A stretch of 64,000 bases of DNA from Streptomyces djakartensis. GTDB taxonomy: Bacteria; Actinomycetota; Actinomycetes; Streptomycetales; Streptomycetaceae. Under the pieces are notes generated by a model. That model saw nothing but the letters and a program-made list of their open reading frames with translations. It was not told the origin of the DNA and ran no database searches. The stretch spans positions 105,813-169,812 of the forward strand of contig NZ_BMWE01000015.1 of assembly GCF_014651075.1 (NCBI RefSeq), written 5' to 3'. Shown here piece by piece: positions 52,315-60,550 of the stretch (position 1 is the first letter of the stretch; every line of letters begins with the position of its first letter). The translations under genes were made by a program, and so were the position numbers.

Positions 52315-53096
52315 GTACGGCACCGCAGCTGGTCGTGCACCGCGACAAGGAGCTGATGGCACAGGCCGCGGCGGCCCGGCTGATCACCAGGATCGTGGAC
52401 GCGCAGGCCTCCCGGGGCTCGGCGTCCGTGGTCCTGACGGGCGGCCGCAACGGCAACGGCCTGCTGGCCGCCCTGGCCGCGGCGCCCGCCCGGGACGCCG
52501 TCGACTGGAGCCGGCTCGACCTCTGGTGGGGTGACGAGCGGTTCTTGCCTGAGGGCGACCCGGAGCGCAACGTCACGCAGGCGCGGGAGGCCCTGCTGGA
52601 CGCGGTGCCGCTCGATCCGAAGCGGGTGCACGCGATGCCGGCGTCGGACGGCCCGCACGGCGACGACGTGGAAGCGGCGGCGGCCGCGTACGCGGAGGAA
52701 CTGGCGGGAGCGGCGGGCCCGGAGAACCACGGCCCCGTGCCGACGTTCGACGTGCTGATGCTGGGCGTCGGGCCGGACACGCATGTCGCGTCGTTGTTCC
52801 CGGAGTTGCCGGCGGTGCGCGAGACGGAGCGTACGGTCGTGGGCGTCCACGGCGCGCCCAAGCCGCCGCCGACGCGGGTGACGCTGACGCTGCCGGCGAT
52901 CCGTGCCGCCCGTGAGGTGTGGCTTCTCGCGGCCGGGGAGGACAAGGCGCGGGCGGCGGCGATCGCGTTGTCGGGCGCGGGCGAGATCCAGGCCCCTGCG
53001 GCCGGGGCGTACGGCCGCAGCCGGACGCTGTGGCTGCTGGACGGGGCGGCGGCTTCGCAACTGCCGCGTTCGCTGTACCCGCCGGCTTCGGCTTAG
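52311..53096 (+). CDS. pgl: 6-phosphogluconolactonase
   Basis: The 261-aa DevB/SOL-type enzyme hydrolyses 6-phosphogluconolactone. Motifs are VVLTGGRNGNGLLAAL, the WWGDERFLPEGDPERN substrate loop and VLMLGVGPDTHVASLFP. In the last, typical GxGxDGHxASLFP has Thr for Gly (PDTHVAS), a mild variation. GTG start within the opcA stop. It ends the operon; a large palindrome follows within four bases. Confidence 0.93.
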   Translation: MSTAPQLVVHRDKELMAQAAAARLITRIVDAQASRGSASVVLTGGRNGNGLLAALAAAPARDAVDWSRLDLWWGDERFLPEGDPERNVTQAREALLDAVPLDPKRVHAMPASDGPHGDDVEAAAAAYAEELAGAAGPENHGPVPTFDVLMLGVGPDTHVASLFPELPAVRETERTVVGVHGAPKPPPTRVTLTLPAIRAAREVWLLAAGEDKARAAAIALSGAGEIQAPAAGAYGRSRTLWLLDGAAASQLPRSLYPPASA

Positions 53097-53099
53097 GCC

Positions 53100-53254
53100 A
53101 CCAGGGGGCTCCGCCCCCTGGACCCCCGGGCCTTCGCCCACCCACCACCCGAAGCAGTCGGCCAAGAGGCCGGACTCGCCGGTTGCCCCATTCAAGGGCC
53201 GTTTCGGGTGGCGGGTGGGCATAGGCGGGGGTCCAGGGGGCGGAGCCCCCTGGT
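53100..53254. terminator. 155-bp palindrome containing two back-to-back hairpins
   Basis: The outer arms 53100-53127 and 53227-53254 are perfect complements over 28 bases. Each arm is itself a hairpin, CCAGGGGGC-TCC-GCCCCCTGG (53101-53121) and its mirror (53233-53253). The complementarity continues inward nearly perfectly through 53137-53152 and 53203-53220. It sits between the convergent pgl and permease genes and can end both transcripts, but its size and near-perfect symmetry go beyond a simple terminator. Confidence 0.85.
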
Positions 53255-53271
53255 ACCGCTTCGGGTACCGG

Positions 53272-54111
53272 CTACTTGACCGACCCGGCCATGACGCCCT
53301 GCACGAAGTGCCTCTGGAACGCGAAGAACACGACGACGGGGACGACCAGGGACACGAACGCCCCCGGCGCCAGGACGTCGATGTTGCTGCCGAACTGGCG
53401 GATCTGCGACTGGAGTTCCACCGTCAGCGGCTGCGACGCACTGTCCGCGAACAGCAACGCCACCAGCATGTCGTTCCACACCCACAGGAACTGGAAGATG
53501 GCCAGCGAGGCGATCGCGGGCCGCCCCACGGGCAGGACGAGCCGCGTGAAGATGCGCCACTCGGTGCCGCCGTCCATCCGGGCCGCCTCCAGCATCTCCT
53601 TCGGCATCTCGGCGAAGTAGTTCCGCAGCAGGAACACCGCGAAGGGCAGGCCGTAGGCGACGTGGAAGAGGACGACACCGGGGATCGTGCCGAACAGCCC
53701 CAGCTGCCCGAAGAGTTTCGCCACCGGCAGCAGTCCGATCTGCACGGGCACCACCAGCAGCGCGACCACGACCAGGAAGATCGCCTCCCGTCCGGGGAAG
53801 TCCAGCCACGCGAAGGCGTACCCGGCGAGCGCCGCGATCACCACGACCAGCAAGGTCGCCGGCACCGATATCAGCACCGTGTTCCAGAACGCCTGCGTGA
53901 TGCCCGCGTTCTGCAGCAGCGAGGAGTAGTTGTCGAAGGACAGCTGCCCGGGACTGGTGAACACCGTCCACCAGCCGCCCTTCGCGGTGTCCTCGGCGGA
54001 CCGCAGCGAGGACAGGAACAGCCCCGCCAGCGGCGTCATCCACACCAGGCCCACCACCACGAGGAAGGCCTGGACGACCCCGTTGCCCAATCCGCGCCGG
54101 ACCGCGTTCAT
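53272..54111 (-). CDS. ABC sugar permease, second subunit (AglG-like)
   Basis: The 279-aa MalG-type permease has six helices and the EAA loop LEAARMDGGTEWRIFTRLVLP. It partners the larger permease encoded upstream, whose stop overlaps its ATG. No ATPase is in the operon. Neighbouring GH13 alpha-glucosidase points to alpha-glucoside or maltodextrin import, as in Agl systems. Confidence 0.9.
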   Translation of the reverse strand: MNAVRRGLGNGVVQAFLVVVGLVWMTPLAGLFLSSLRSAEDTAKGGWWTVFTSPGQLSFDNYSSLLQNAGITQAFWNTVLISVPATLLVVVIAALAGYAFAWLDFPGREAIFLVVVALLVVPVQIGLLPVAKLFGQLGLFGTIPGVVLFHVAYGLPFAVFLLRNYFAEMPKEMLEAARMDGGTEWRIFTRLVLPVGRPAIASLAIFQFLWVWNDMLVALLFADSASQPLTVELQSQIRQFGSNIDVLAPGAFVSLVVPVVVFFAFQRHFVQGVMAGSVK

Positions 54112-55472
54112 CGCTGACTCCCTCGGAAACGGCGGACGTTGAACACCATGGCCGGGACCACCAGCAGCAGGAGCAGCACACCGAGCGCGCTGCCGAGCCC
54201 CTGGTTGTTGCCGCCGCCGAACGACACCAGCCACATCTGCGTCGCGAGCACGGTCGCGTCCTCCTGCACCGGCCCGGGCGCGATGATGTAGACGAGGTCG
54301 AAGACCTTCATCACGTTGATCACCAGCGTCACGAAGACGACCGTCAGCACCGGTGCCAGCAGCGGCACCGTGATCCGCCGGAAGATCTGCCACTCGTTGG
54401 CGCCGTCCATCCGCGCCGCCTCCAGCGCGTCCCTGGGCAGCGTCGACAGGCCCGCTCCGATCAGCACCATGGCGAAGCCGGTCCAGATCCACAGGTACGC
54501 CCCGATGATCGCCGGCGTGACGAGCGCCGGTCCGAGCCAGGAGACGCCCTCGTAGGGCGGGGCGAAGTTGGACGACGGCAGTTTCACCTGGTAGGAGCCC
54601 GGTTCGAGGTTCTCGAAGCGGAAGGATCCGTCGGAGGCGGTGGTGGCCGTGGCGACCGCCTTGCCCTCGCGCACCGCCTCGACCTTCATCTGGGGCAGTC
54701 CGCTCTCCCGCGCGTCGACCTTGCCCTGTTCCCCTCCCCCGCCGGGCGTGAAGTCGAGGTAGACGACACCGCGCAGTTCGCCGGGGGCGGCCTTCTGTCC
54801 CGCGGCCGCGGACGCGGGCCGGGCGTCGCCGGGCAGGTCGCCCGGCTGCACGCCGACCAGGCCCAGCGTCACCGCGTCCCCGGGCGAGACGGCCGTGCTC
54901 GTGCGGTACGAGCCGTCCTTCTCCTTCGTCAGCCCCTGCCCGTCACGCGCCCGGGCGGTCGGGTAGGAGGACGAGCTCTCGAAGGCGTCGTGGACGGAGA
55001 CGACCGCCGCGTTGAGGACCCCCTTGTCCGGGTCCTCGTCGTAGGCGAGCCGGAAGATGATGCCGGCGGCGAGGAAGGAGACCGCCATCGGCATGAAGAG
55101 GAGCAGCTTGAAGGCGGTGGCCCAGCGGACCTTCTCCACCAGGACGGCCAGGATCAGGCCGAGCCCGGTGAGCAGCGCGGGGGCCACCACGACCCAGATG
55201 GCCGTGTTGCGGACGGCGTTCAGGGTCGCCGGGTCGCGGAACATCTCGGTGTAGTTGTCGCCGCCGACGAAGGTCGTGCCGGAGGCGTCGAAGAAGCTGC
55301 GGCCGATGCTGAACAGCACGGGGTAGACGACGAGCGCGCCGAGCAGCAGCAGCGCGGGGAAGACGAACAGCAGGGCGACTGCCTTGCCGCGCCGCCGCAG
55401 TCGCCGGGTGCGGTCGGCGACCGGGCCGGGCGGCGCGGGAGGGCTCGTCTTTTTCACGAGGGTGGCTGTCAT
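54108..55472 (-). CDS. ABC sugar permease, first subunit with inserted exported domain
   Basis: The 454-aa MalF-type permease is about 150 residues longer than usual. Helices 1-3 (about 30-145) and 4-6 (313-445, EAA loop EAARMDGANEWQIFRRITVP) are normal. Between them residues about 148-312 form an external domain with Gly/Pro-rich linkers and a Cna-B/SpaA-like beta-sandwich segment VEAVREGKAVATATTASDGSFRFENLEPGSYQVKLP. E. coli MalF also carries a large external loop after helix 3 that contacts the binding protein; this insert is placed comparably but looks unrelated in sequence. Confidence 0.9.
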   Translation of the reverse strand: MTATLVKKTSPPAPPGPVADRTRRLRRRGKAVALLFVFPALLLLGALVVYPVLFSIGRSFFDASGTTFVGGDNYTEMFRDPATLNAVRNTAIWVVVAPALLTGLGLILAVLVEKVRWATAFKLLLFMPMAVSFLAAGIIFRLAYDEDPDKGVLNAAVVSVHDAFESSSSYPTARARDGQGLTKEKDGSYRTSTAVSPGDAVTLGLVGVQPGDLPGDARPASAAAGQKAAPGELRGVVYLDFTPGGGGEQGKVDARESGLPQMKVEAVREGKAVATATTASDGSFRFENLEPGSYQVKLPSSNFAPPYEGVSWLGPALVTPAIIGAYLWIWTGFAMVLIGAGLSTLPRDALEAARMDGANEWQIFRRITVPLLAPVLTVVFVTLVINVMKVFDLVYIIAPGPVQEDATVLATQMWLVSFGGGNNQGLGSALGVLLLLLVVPAMVFNVRRFRGSQR

Positions 55473-55478
55473 CGGGTA

Positions 55479-56804
55479 TCAGTCCTGGTACGCCTTGGCC
55501 GCCGCGGCCTCCAGCTTCGCCGCGGTGCCCTTCGGGTCGGAGGGGTCGCGCAGGAAGTCCTGCAGGAGCTTCCACTCGCCGGCGCCCTTCGTGCCGCCGA
55601 AGGCCGCCGGGGCCTGGTCGGACATGTCGAAGCGGACCGAGTCCCCGGCCTGGACGAGGGACTTGGCGGTGGCCCGGGTGACGTCGTCGCCGTACTCGGC
55701 GAGGTCGAGCTTCTTGTTCGGGGAGAGGAAGCCGCCCGCCTGGGCCCACACCGCGGAGGCCTCCGGGGTCGCCAGGTACTCCAGGAGGGCCTGGGCGGCC
55801 TTCTGGTTCTTGCCGTCCTTGAGGACGGCGGCGGCGTCACCGCCGCTGACGACCGGTGCCTCGCCGCCGCCGACGGCCGGGAACGGGAAGAAGTTCGCGT
55901 CCTCGCCGATGGTCTTGCCGAACTGGTCCTTGGCGACGCCGGCGACGAAGTCGCCCTCGTAGACCATGCCGGCCTCGGGCTCGGGCCCGAACACCTTCTC
56001 CACCGAGCCGGGGAAGTCGGTGTTCAGGGCGCCCTTCTGGCCGCCCGCGATGAGCTGCTTGTCCTTGAAGAGCTTGCCGAGCGTGGTGAGGGCGTCGACG
56101 ACGGAGGCGTCGGTCCACTTCAGCTTGTGCGCGGCGAGGGCGTCGTACTTCTCGGGTCCGGCCTGGGAGAGGTAGACGTTCTCGAACCAGTCGGTGAGGG
56201 TCCAGCCGTCCTGCCCGGCGACGGAGAACGCGGCGAGGCCGGAGTCCGACACCGTCTGCCCGGCCTTCAGCATCTCGTCGTAGGACTTCGGCGGCTTCAC
56301 ACCGGCCTGGGTGAGGGCGTCGGGGCTGTACCAGACGGTCGACTTGTGGGCGGCCTTGAAGTACAGGCCGTAGAGGGTGCCGTCGACGGTGCCGTAGTTC
56401 TTCCAGACGTCGGCGTAGTTGGCGTCGACGGATGCCTGCGTCTTCTTCGACAGGGGCTTGAGCCAGCCCTTCTCCGCGAACTGCTTGAGCACGCCGACCT
56501 GCGGGACCATCACCACGTCGGGGGCGTTACCGCCCTCGATCTTGCTGCCGACGACGGTGGAGACGTTGTCGCCGGTGGACGTGAACTGCGTCTTGGCGCC
56601 GGTCTTCTCGGTGAAGGCGTCCAGCACCTTCTGGAAGTTCTTCTGCTCGGTGCCGGACCAGACACCGGCCACGGTGACCGTCTGGCCGCTGAGTGCCTTG
56701 TCGCCGCCGCCCGCCGAGACGGGGCCGCCGCCGCAGGCGGTCGCGCCGAGTGCCAGGACGAGGGCGGTGCAGCCGGTGAGCAGGGTGGTACGTCGTCGCA
56801 TCAT
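55479..56804 (-). CDS. sugar-binding lipoprotein (AglE-like)
   Basis: The 441-aa family-1 binding protein has lipobox ALGATAC with Cys24 after MMRRRTTLLTGCTALVLALG. Mature motifs: VTVAGVWSGTEQKNFQKVLDAFTEKTGAKTQFTSTGDN and EGGNAPDVVMVPQVGVLKQFAEKGWLKPL are characteristic of alpha-glucoside binding proteins. ATG 56804 is used because AAGGGA lies about nine bases upstream; a second ATG follows directly. It is six bases from the permease gene and 37 from the GH13 gene. Confidence 0.9.
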   Translation of the reverse strand: MMRRRTTLLTGCTALVLALGATACGGGPVSAGGGDKALSGQTVTVAGVWSGTEQKNFQKVLDAFTEKTGAKTQFTSTGDNVSTVVGSKIEGGNAPDVVMVPQVGVLKQFAEKGWLKPLSKKTQASVDANYADVWKNYGTVDGTLYGLYFKAAHKSTVWYSPDALTQAGVKPPKSYDEMLKAGQTVSDSGLAAFSVAGQDGWTLTDWFENVYLSQAGPEKYDALAAHKLKWTDASVVDALTTLGKLFKDKQLIAGGQKGALNTDFPGSVEKVFGPEPEAGMVYEGDFVAGVAKDQFGKTIGEDANFFPFPAVGGGEAPVVSGGDAAAVLKDGKNQKAAQALLEYLATPEASAVWAQAGGFLSPNKKLDLAEYGDDVTRATAKSLVQAGDSVRFDMSDQAPAAFGGTKGAGEWKLLQDFLRDPSDPKGTAAKLEAAAAKAYQD

Positions 56805-56841
56805 CGTTGATGTCCCTTCGGGAAGTTGACTTGCGGGGAGT

Positions 56842-58461
56842 TCAGGAACGGATCCACCAGGCGGCCGTCGAGCCGGAGAGCACTCCGGGCGGGCAGGGGC
56901 CGCTGGCGAGCAACGGGGTGCCGGAGACCGGCGCGGGGGTGGGGGCCGTACCGAAGTTGACGGCACACACCAGGTCGTCACCGCGTTCGAAGGCCAGGAC
57001 GCCGGGCGGGGCGTCCAGCCAGCGCAGTGTGCCCTCGCCCAGCTGCGGGAGCTGGGAGCGAAGCTGGAGGCCGTCGCGGTAGAGGTGCCAGAAGGACCGG
57101 GTGTCGGCGAGGGCCCGGTCGGTGGCGTACTCGGCGAAGTACTCCGGCTGCGGCAGCCATGGTTTGGCGCTCTCCGTGCCGGGGGTGAAGCCGAACGGCG
57201 AGGCCTGTCCCGACCAGGGCAGCGGCACCCGGCAGCCGTCGCGGATGCGGGCCCTGCTGCCGGTGCGGCGGAAGATCGGGTCGGTGAGCACGTCGTCGGG
57301 CAGGTCCACGACCTCGGGCAGGCCGAGCTCCTCGCCCTGGTAGATGTAGGCGGCGCCGGGCAGCGCCAGCATCAGCAGAGCGGCTGCGCGGGCCCGGGCG
57401 GCGCCGAGTCCGCTGCCCTCGGTGGCGGGTTCGCCGTAGCGGGTGACGGTGCGGACCTGGTCGTGGTTGTTGAGGACCCAGGTGACCGTCGAGCCGGTCC
57501 CGGCGATGTCCTGCATGGCCTCGGAGATGACCTTCCGGAAGGCGTCGGCGTCCCAGGAGGCGCTGAGCAGGTCGAAGAAGAAGGCCTGGTGCAGTTCGTC
57601 GGGGCGGACGTACCGGGCGTGCTCGCGGGCGGTCGGGACGGAGACCTCGCCGACGAGCAAGCGGTCGAGGCCGTCGCGCTCGGTGTACTCCTCGCATATG
57701 GAGCGCCAACGGCGCCACACGTCGTGCACCTCGGGCTGGTTCCAGGCGAGCGGGTTGACCGAGTCGCGGGTGCGGGCGTCGGCCTCCGGGTCGTCGGAGT
57801 CGGGCAGCTCGGGGTGCTTGTAGAGCCCGGCGGCGACGTCGATGCGGAAGCCGTCGACCCCCCGGTCGAGCCAGAAGCGCAGCACCCGGTCGAACTCGGC
57901 GGCGACCTCCGGTTCGCGCCAGTTCCAGTCGGGCTGCTCGGGTGTGAACATGTGCAGGTACCACTGGCCGGGCGTGCCGTCCGGCTCGGTCACCCGGCTC
58001 CACGCCGGGCCGCCGAACATGGCGTGCCAGTTGTTGGGCGGCTCGGCGCCGTCCGGGCCGCGGCCGTCGGCGAAGTGGAAGCGGGCCCGGGCCGGGCTGC
58101 CGGCGGGGGCGGCGAGCGCCTCGCGGAACCAGGGGTGCTCGCTGGAGCAGTGGTTCGGGACGATGTCGAGCAGCACCTTGATGCCCAGCCGCCGCGCGGC
58201 CCCCACCAGCCGGTCGAACTCGTCGAGGTCGCCGAAGAGCGGGTCGACGTCGCAGTAGTCGGCCACGTCGTAGCCGTGGTCGTGCTGCGGCGAGGGATAG
58301 AAGGGGCTCAGCCAGATCCCGTCGACGCCGAGCTTCTTGAGGTACGGCAGTCCGGCCCGGACGCCGGCGAGATCGCCGATGCCGTCACCGGTGCTGTCGA
58401 GGAAGCTGCGGACGTACACCTGATAGATCACTGCGTCACGCCACCAGTGGTGCCTGTTCAA
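56842..58461 (-). CDS. GH13 alpha-glucosidase (AglA-like)
   Basis: The 539-aa intracellular enzyme hydrolyses alpha-glucosides after import. The four GH13 regions are DIVPNHC, GFRIDVAAG (nucleophile Asp), LVGEVSV (acid/base Glu) and VLNNHDQ (transition-state Asp), with QPDWNW typical of the oligo-1,6-glucosidase group. TTG 58461 is chosen because the predicted transcript starts near 58494, so ATG 58500 would not be transcribed; ACAGG lies eight bases before the TTG. First gene of the glucosidase-importer operon. Confidence 0.88.
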   Translation of the reverse strand: MNRHHWWRDAVIYQVYVRSFLDSTGDGIGDLAGVRAGLPYLKKLGVDGIWLSPFYPSPQHDHGYDVADYCDVDPLFGDLDEFDRLVGAARRLGIKVLLDIVPNHCSSEHPWFREALAAPAGSPARARFHFADGRGPDGAEPPNNWHAMFGGPAWSRVTEPDGTPGQWYLHMFTPEQPDWNWREPEVAAEFDRVLRFWLDRGVDGFRIDVAAGLYKHPELPDSDDPEADARTRDSVNPLAWNQPEVHDVWRRWRSICEEYTERDGLDRLLVGEVSVPTAREHARYVRPDELHQAFFFDLLSASWDADAFRKVISEAMQDIAGTGSTVTWVLNNHDQVRTVTRYGEPATEGSGLGAARARAAALLMLALPGAAYIYQGEELGLPEVVDLPDDVLTDPIFRRTGSRARIRDGCRVPLPWSGQASPFGFTPGTESAKPWLPQPEYFAEYATDRALADTRSFWHLYRDGLQLRSQLPQLGEGTLRWLDAPPGVLAFERGDDLVCAVNFGTAPTPAPVSGTPLLASGPCPPGVLSGSTAAWWIRS

Positions 58462-58502
58462 CCCATCGACCTGTCTCTGAGGAGGGCAGCGGTTATGCAT
58501 GC

Positions 58503-58533
58503 ATGTTAAGTAGGCGTGTCGAGAGGGTGTCAA
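58503..58533 (-). promoter_or_regulatory. promoter of the alpha-glucosidase operon
   Basis: On the minus strand, -35 TTGACA (58528-58533) and -10 TAACAT (58503-58508) are 19 bases apart. The -35 is a perfect consensus. The dyad ATGCATGCAT (58495-58504) overlaps the -10 and start point, a repressor-type position. Confidence 0.6.
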
Positions 58534-58550
58534 TGAAAAACACAGAGGCC

Positions 58551-58632
58551 ACTGGCCAGTTGGCTGCCGAAATACGGACTTAATGGGTCATCTCGCATCG
58601 AGATGAGACGTCCGCGTTACCTAACAAGTAAC
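58551..58632. promoter_or_regulatory. three dyads upstream of the alpha-glucosidase promoter
   Basis: ACTGGCCAGT (58551-58560), TCATCTCG-CAT-CGAGATGA (58588-58606) and GTTAC-N7-GTAAC (58616-58632) stand in an A/T-rich stretch between the glucosidase promoter and the stop of the upstream binding-protein gene. The middle one could be that gene's terminator hairpin or an operator. No dedicated regulator is encoded in the cluster. Confidence 0.45.
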
Positions 58633-58640
58633 TAGGGGAG

Positions 58641-59912
58641 TTATCGCTGGGAGATCGCGGCGAGTTCCCGCGCCAGACGCCGCACCGCCGCCTCGGGCGT
58701 CTCCCGCCCGGCCATGGCGTCGTGCACGACCGCCTGCACCACCAGGCTGACCTGGTCGTAGCGCGGGCTCTTGGGGCGCGGCTCGGCCGCGATCACGCTC
58801 TCGCGCAGGGTCGGCAGGTACGGGAACCTGCGGATCAGGGCCGGGTCCCGGTAGAGATCGGCGCGTACCGGCGGCAGTGCGCCGCGGGTGAGGACCTGGC
58901 GCTGGACGCCCTCGCTGGTGAGGTACGCGATCAGGCGGGCGGCCGAGTCGGGGTGCCGGGTATGGGTGCTGACGGCGAGGTTGGAGCCGCCGAGGACACT
59001 CGTCCCCGGCCCGTCCGGCCCCGGCAGCGGTACGGCGCCGACCTTCCCGGCGACCGCGGAGCCCGGGGCCGAGGCGCCGACGTAGGCGTACGGCCAGTTC
59101 CGCAGGAAGAGCAGCCGGCCGTCCTGGAAGGCCTGCTTGGACTCCTCCTCCTTGTACGTCAGGGCCTCTTCCGGGATCCAGCCCTCACGTACTCCGCGCG
59201 CGAGGAACCCGAGGCCCTCGCGGGCCGCCGCCGAGTCGACGGTGACGCGCTCGCCCTCGTCGCCGAGGATCGAGCCGCCCGCCGAGTAGACGGCCTCGGC
59301 CGCGTTGACGGTGAGGCCCTCGTACGGCAGGAACTGCCCCGCGTAGCCGTCGAGGCGGTACTTCGGGGCAATGGTCTTCGCGTACCGCTCCAGCTCCGCC
59401 CAGGTGCGCGGCGGCCGGACGCCCTCCTTCGCGAGGACGTCCTTGCGGTAGAGGAGCAGGCCGGCGTTGGTGACGTACGGGACGGCGTAGAGCTGCCCGT
59501 CGTAGGTCGCCGTGTCCACGACCGGGGGGAGGAAGGTCTTCAGCGGGAAGCGGTCAGGGGGCAGGGGCCGGATCCAGCCCGCCGCGGCGAACTCCGGGGT
59601 CCAGTTGACGTCGATGTTGAGCACGTCGAACCGGCTGCGGTCGCCGTCGCGCAGGTCGGTGGCCATCTGCGCCTGGGTCTCGTCGGCCGAGTCGGGCAGC
59701 TCGACCAGGGTGACCCTCTCGCCGGGATGGGTGCGGTTCCAGCCCTCCAGCAGGGGTCCGAGGTAACCGGTGAGGTCCCCGGCGGTGGCGAGCGTGAGCG
59801 GGCCGCGGCCGGATCCCGTAGGCTCACCGGCCTGTGCGCCTGCTGCGACATAGCCGGTCAGCAGCACGACGAGAACGAGAAGGCCCCTACCCGCGGCATG
59901 GATCCACCGCAT
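58641..59912 (-). CDS. sugar-binding protein, ThuE/trehalose-maltose type, without lipobox
   Basis: The 423-aa family-1 binding protein has a Sec-like signal (MRWIHAAGRGLLVLVVLLTG YVAAGAQA) but no lipobox cysteine, unusual for a streptomycete binding protein. The mature part matches the trehalose/maltose-binding group: DLTGYLGPLLEGWNRTHPGERVTLVELPDSADETQAQM, DVLNIDVNWTPEFAAAGWI and FLRNWPYAYV. No permeases accompany it, so it may feed the adjacent importer or be an orphan. AGGGAGGAACCT precedes the ATG. A PadR-type palindrome lies 57 bases upstream. Confidence 0.85.
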   Translation of the reverse strand: MRWIHAAGRGLLVLVVLLTGYVAAGAQAGEPTGSGRGPLTLATAGDLTGYLGPLLEGWNRTHPGERVTLVELPDSADETQAQMATDLRDGDRSRFDVLNIDVNWTPEFAAAGWIRPLPPDRFPLKTFLPPVVDTATYDGQLYAVPYVTNAGLLLYRKDVLAKEGVRPPRTWAELERYAKTIAPKYRLDGYAGQFLPYEGLTVNAAEAVYSAGGSILGDEGERVTVDSAAAREGLGFLARGVREGWIPEEALTYKEEESKQAFQDGRLLFLRNWPYAYVGASAPGSAVAGKVGAVPLPGPDGPGTSVLGGSNLAVSTHTRHPDSAARLIAYLTSEGVQRQVLTRGALPPVRADLYRDPALIRRFPYLPTLRESVIAAEPRPKSPRYDQVSLVVQAVVHDAMAGRETPEAAVRRLARELAAISQR

Positions 59913-59968
59913 AGGTTCCTCCCTGTACACCGGCGACGGGCACCCTTGCCCGGAATCCGAGGCCATGT

Positions 59969-59983
59969 ATACCTGTTAGGTAT
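59969..59983. promoter_or_regulatory. PadR-type operator ATACCT-GTT-AGGTAT
   Basis: ATACCTGTTAGGTAT is a perfect dyad with 6-base arms, located between the divergent binding-protein and padR genes. On the plus strand it overlaps a possible -10 TATACC (59968-59973) preceded 16 bases upstream by TTGCCC. Autoregulation by the PadR protein encoded 52 bases downstream is the simplest reading. Confidence 0.6.
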
Positions 59984-60034
59984 GGGCGATACTAGGGCCT
60001 GGAGCACATTGGACCGGACAGGAGGACTGCACGC

Positions 60035-60550
60035 GTGCGCCTGCCCCTCCTGGCACTCCTCGCCCGCGGACCCGCCCACGGCTACGAGCTCAAGCAGGAC
60101 CTTGAGCAACTGCTGGGCTCCGCGTACCCTCAGCCGAACGTCGGCCAGATCTATGTGACCCTCGGCCGCCTCGAGAAGTCGGGACTGATCGAGGGCGAGG
60201 ACGTGACGCAGTCCAGCCGGCCCAACAAGAAGGTCTACCACCTCACCGAAGCCGGGCGGGAGGCGCTGCGCGTCTGGTTCGAGGATCCCGAGGACGAGCC
60301 GCGGGTCCGGGACGAGTTCTTCATGAAGCTGGCGCTCGCTCCGCAGACCGGGCTCGCCGACCAGATCTCGCTGATCAACCGGCAGCGGCGCCAGTATCTG
60401 AACACCATGCGGCAGCTGTCCAGGCTGGCCGCCGCCGAAGACCGCGACAACCGCATCGCCCACCTGCTGATCGAGGGCGCGATGCTGCACCTGCAGGCCG
60501 ACCTCGACTGGCTGGAACGGTGTCAGGAAGAGCTGGAGGAGCTGGAGTGA
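60035..60550 (+). CDS. PadR-family regulator
   Basis: The 171-aa protein has the PadR winged helix at its very start (LALLARGPAHGYELKQDLEQLLG, then VGQIYVTLGRLEKSGLIEGE) and a Vir-C-like dimerisation helix (about 95-171). GTG start after GGAGGACTGC. Stop overlaps the ABC ATPase start (GTGA). PadR-ABC export pairs usually respond to antimicrobial or lipid-active compounds; the regulator derepresses the exporter. Confidence 0.9.
   Translation: MRLPLLALLARGPAHGYELKQDLEQLLGSAYPQPNVGQIYVTLGRLEKSGLIEGEDVTQSSRPNKKVYHLTEAGREALRVWFEDPEDEPRVRDEFFMKLALAPQTGLADQISLINRQRRQYLNTMRQLSRLAAAEDRDNRIAHLLIEGAMLHLQADLDWLERCQEELEELE

Noticed and set aside
54990..56810. 606-codon frame opposite the sugar permease and binding-protein genes
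   Set aside because: Gly/Val/Asp/Arg-rich shadow; the minus strand has clear membrane and lipoprotein features.
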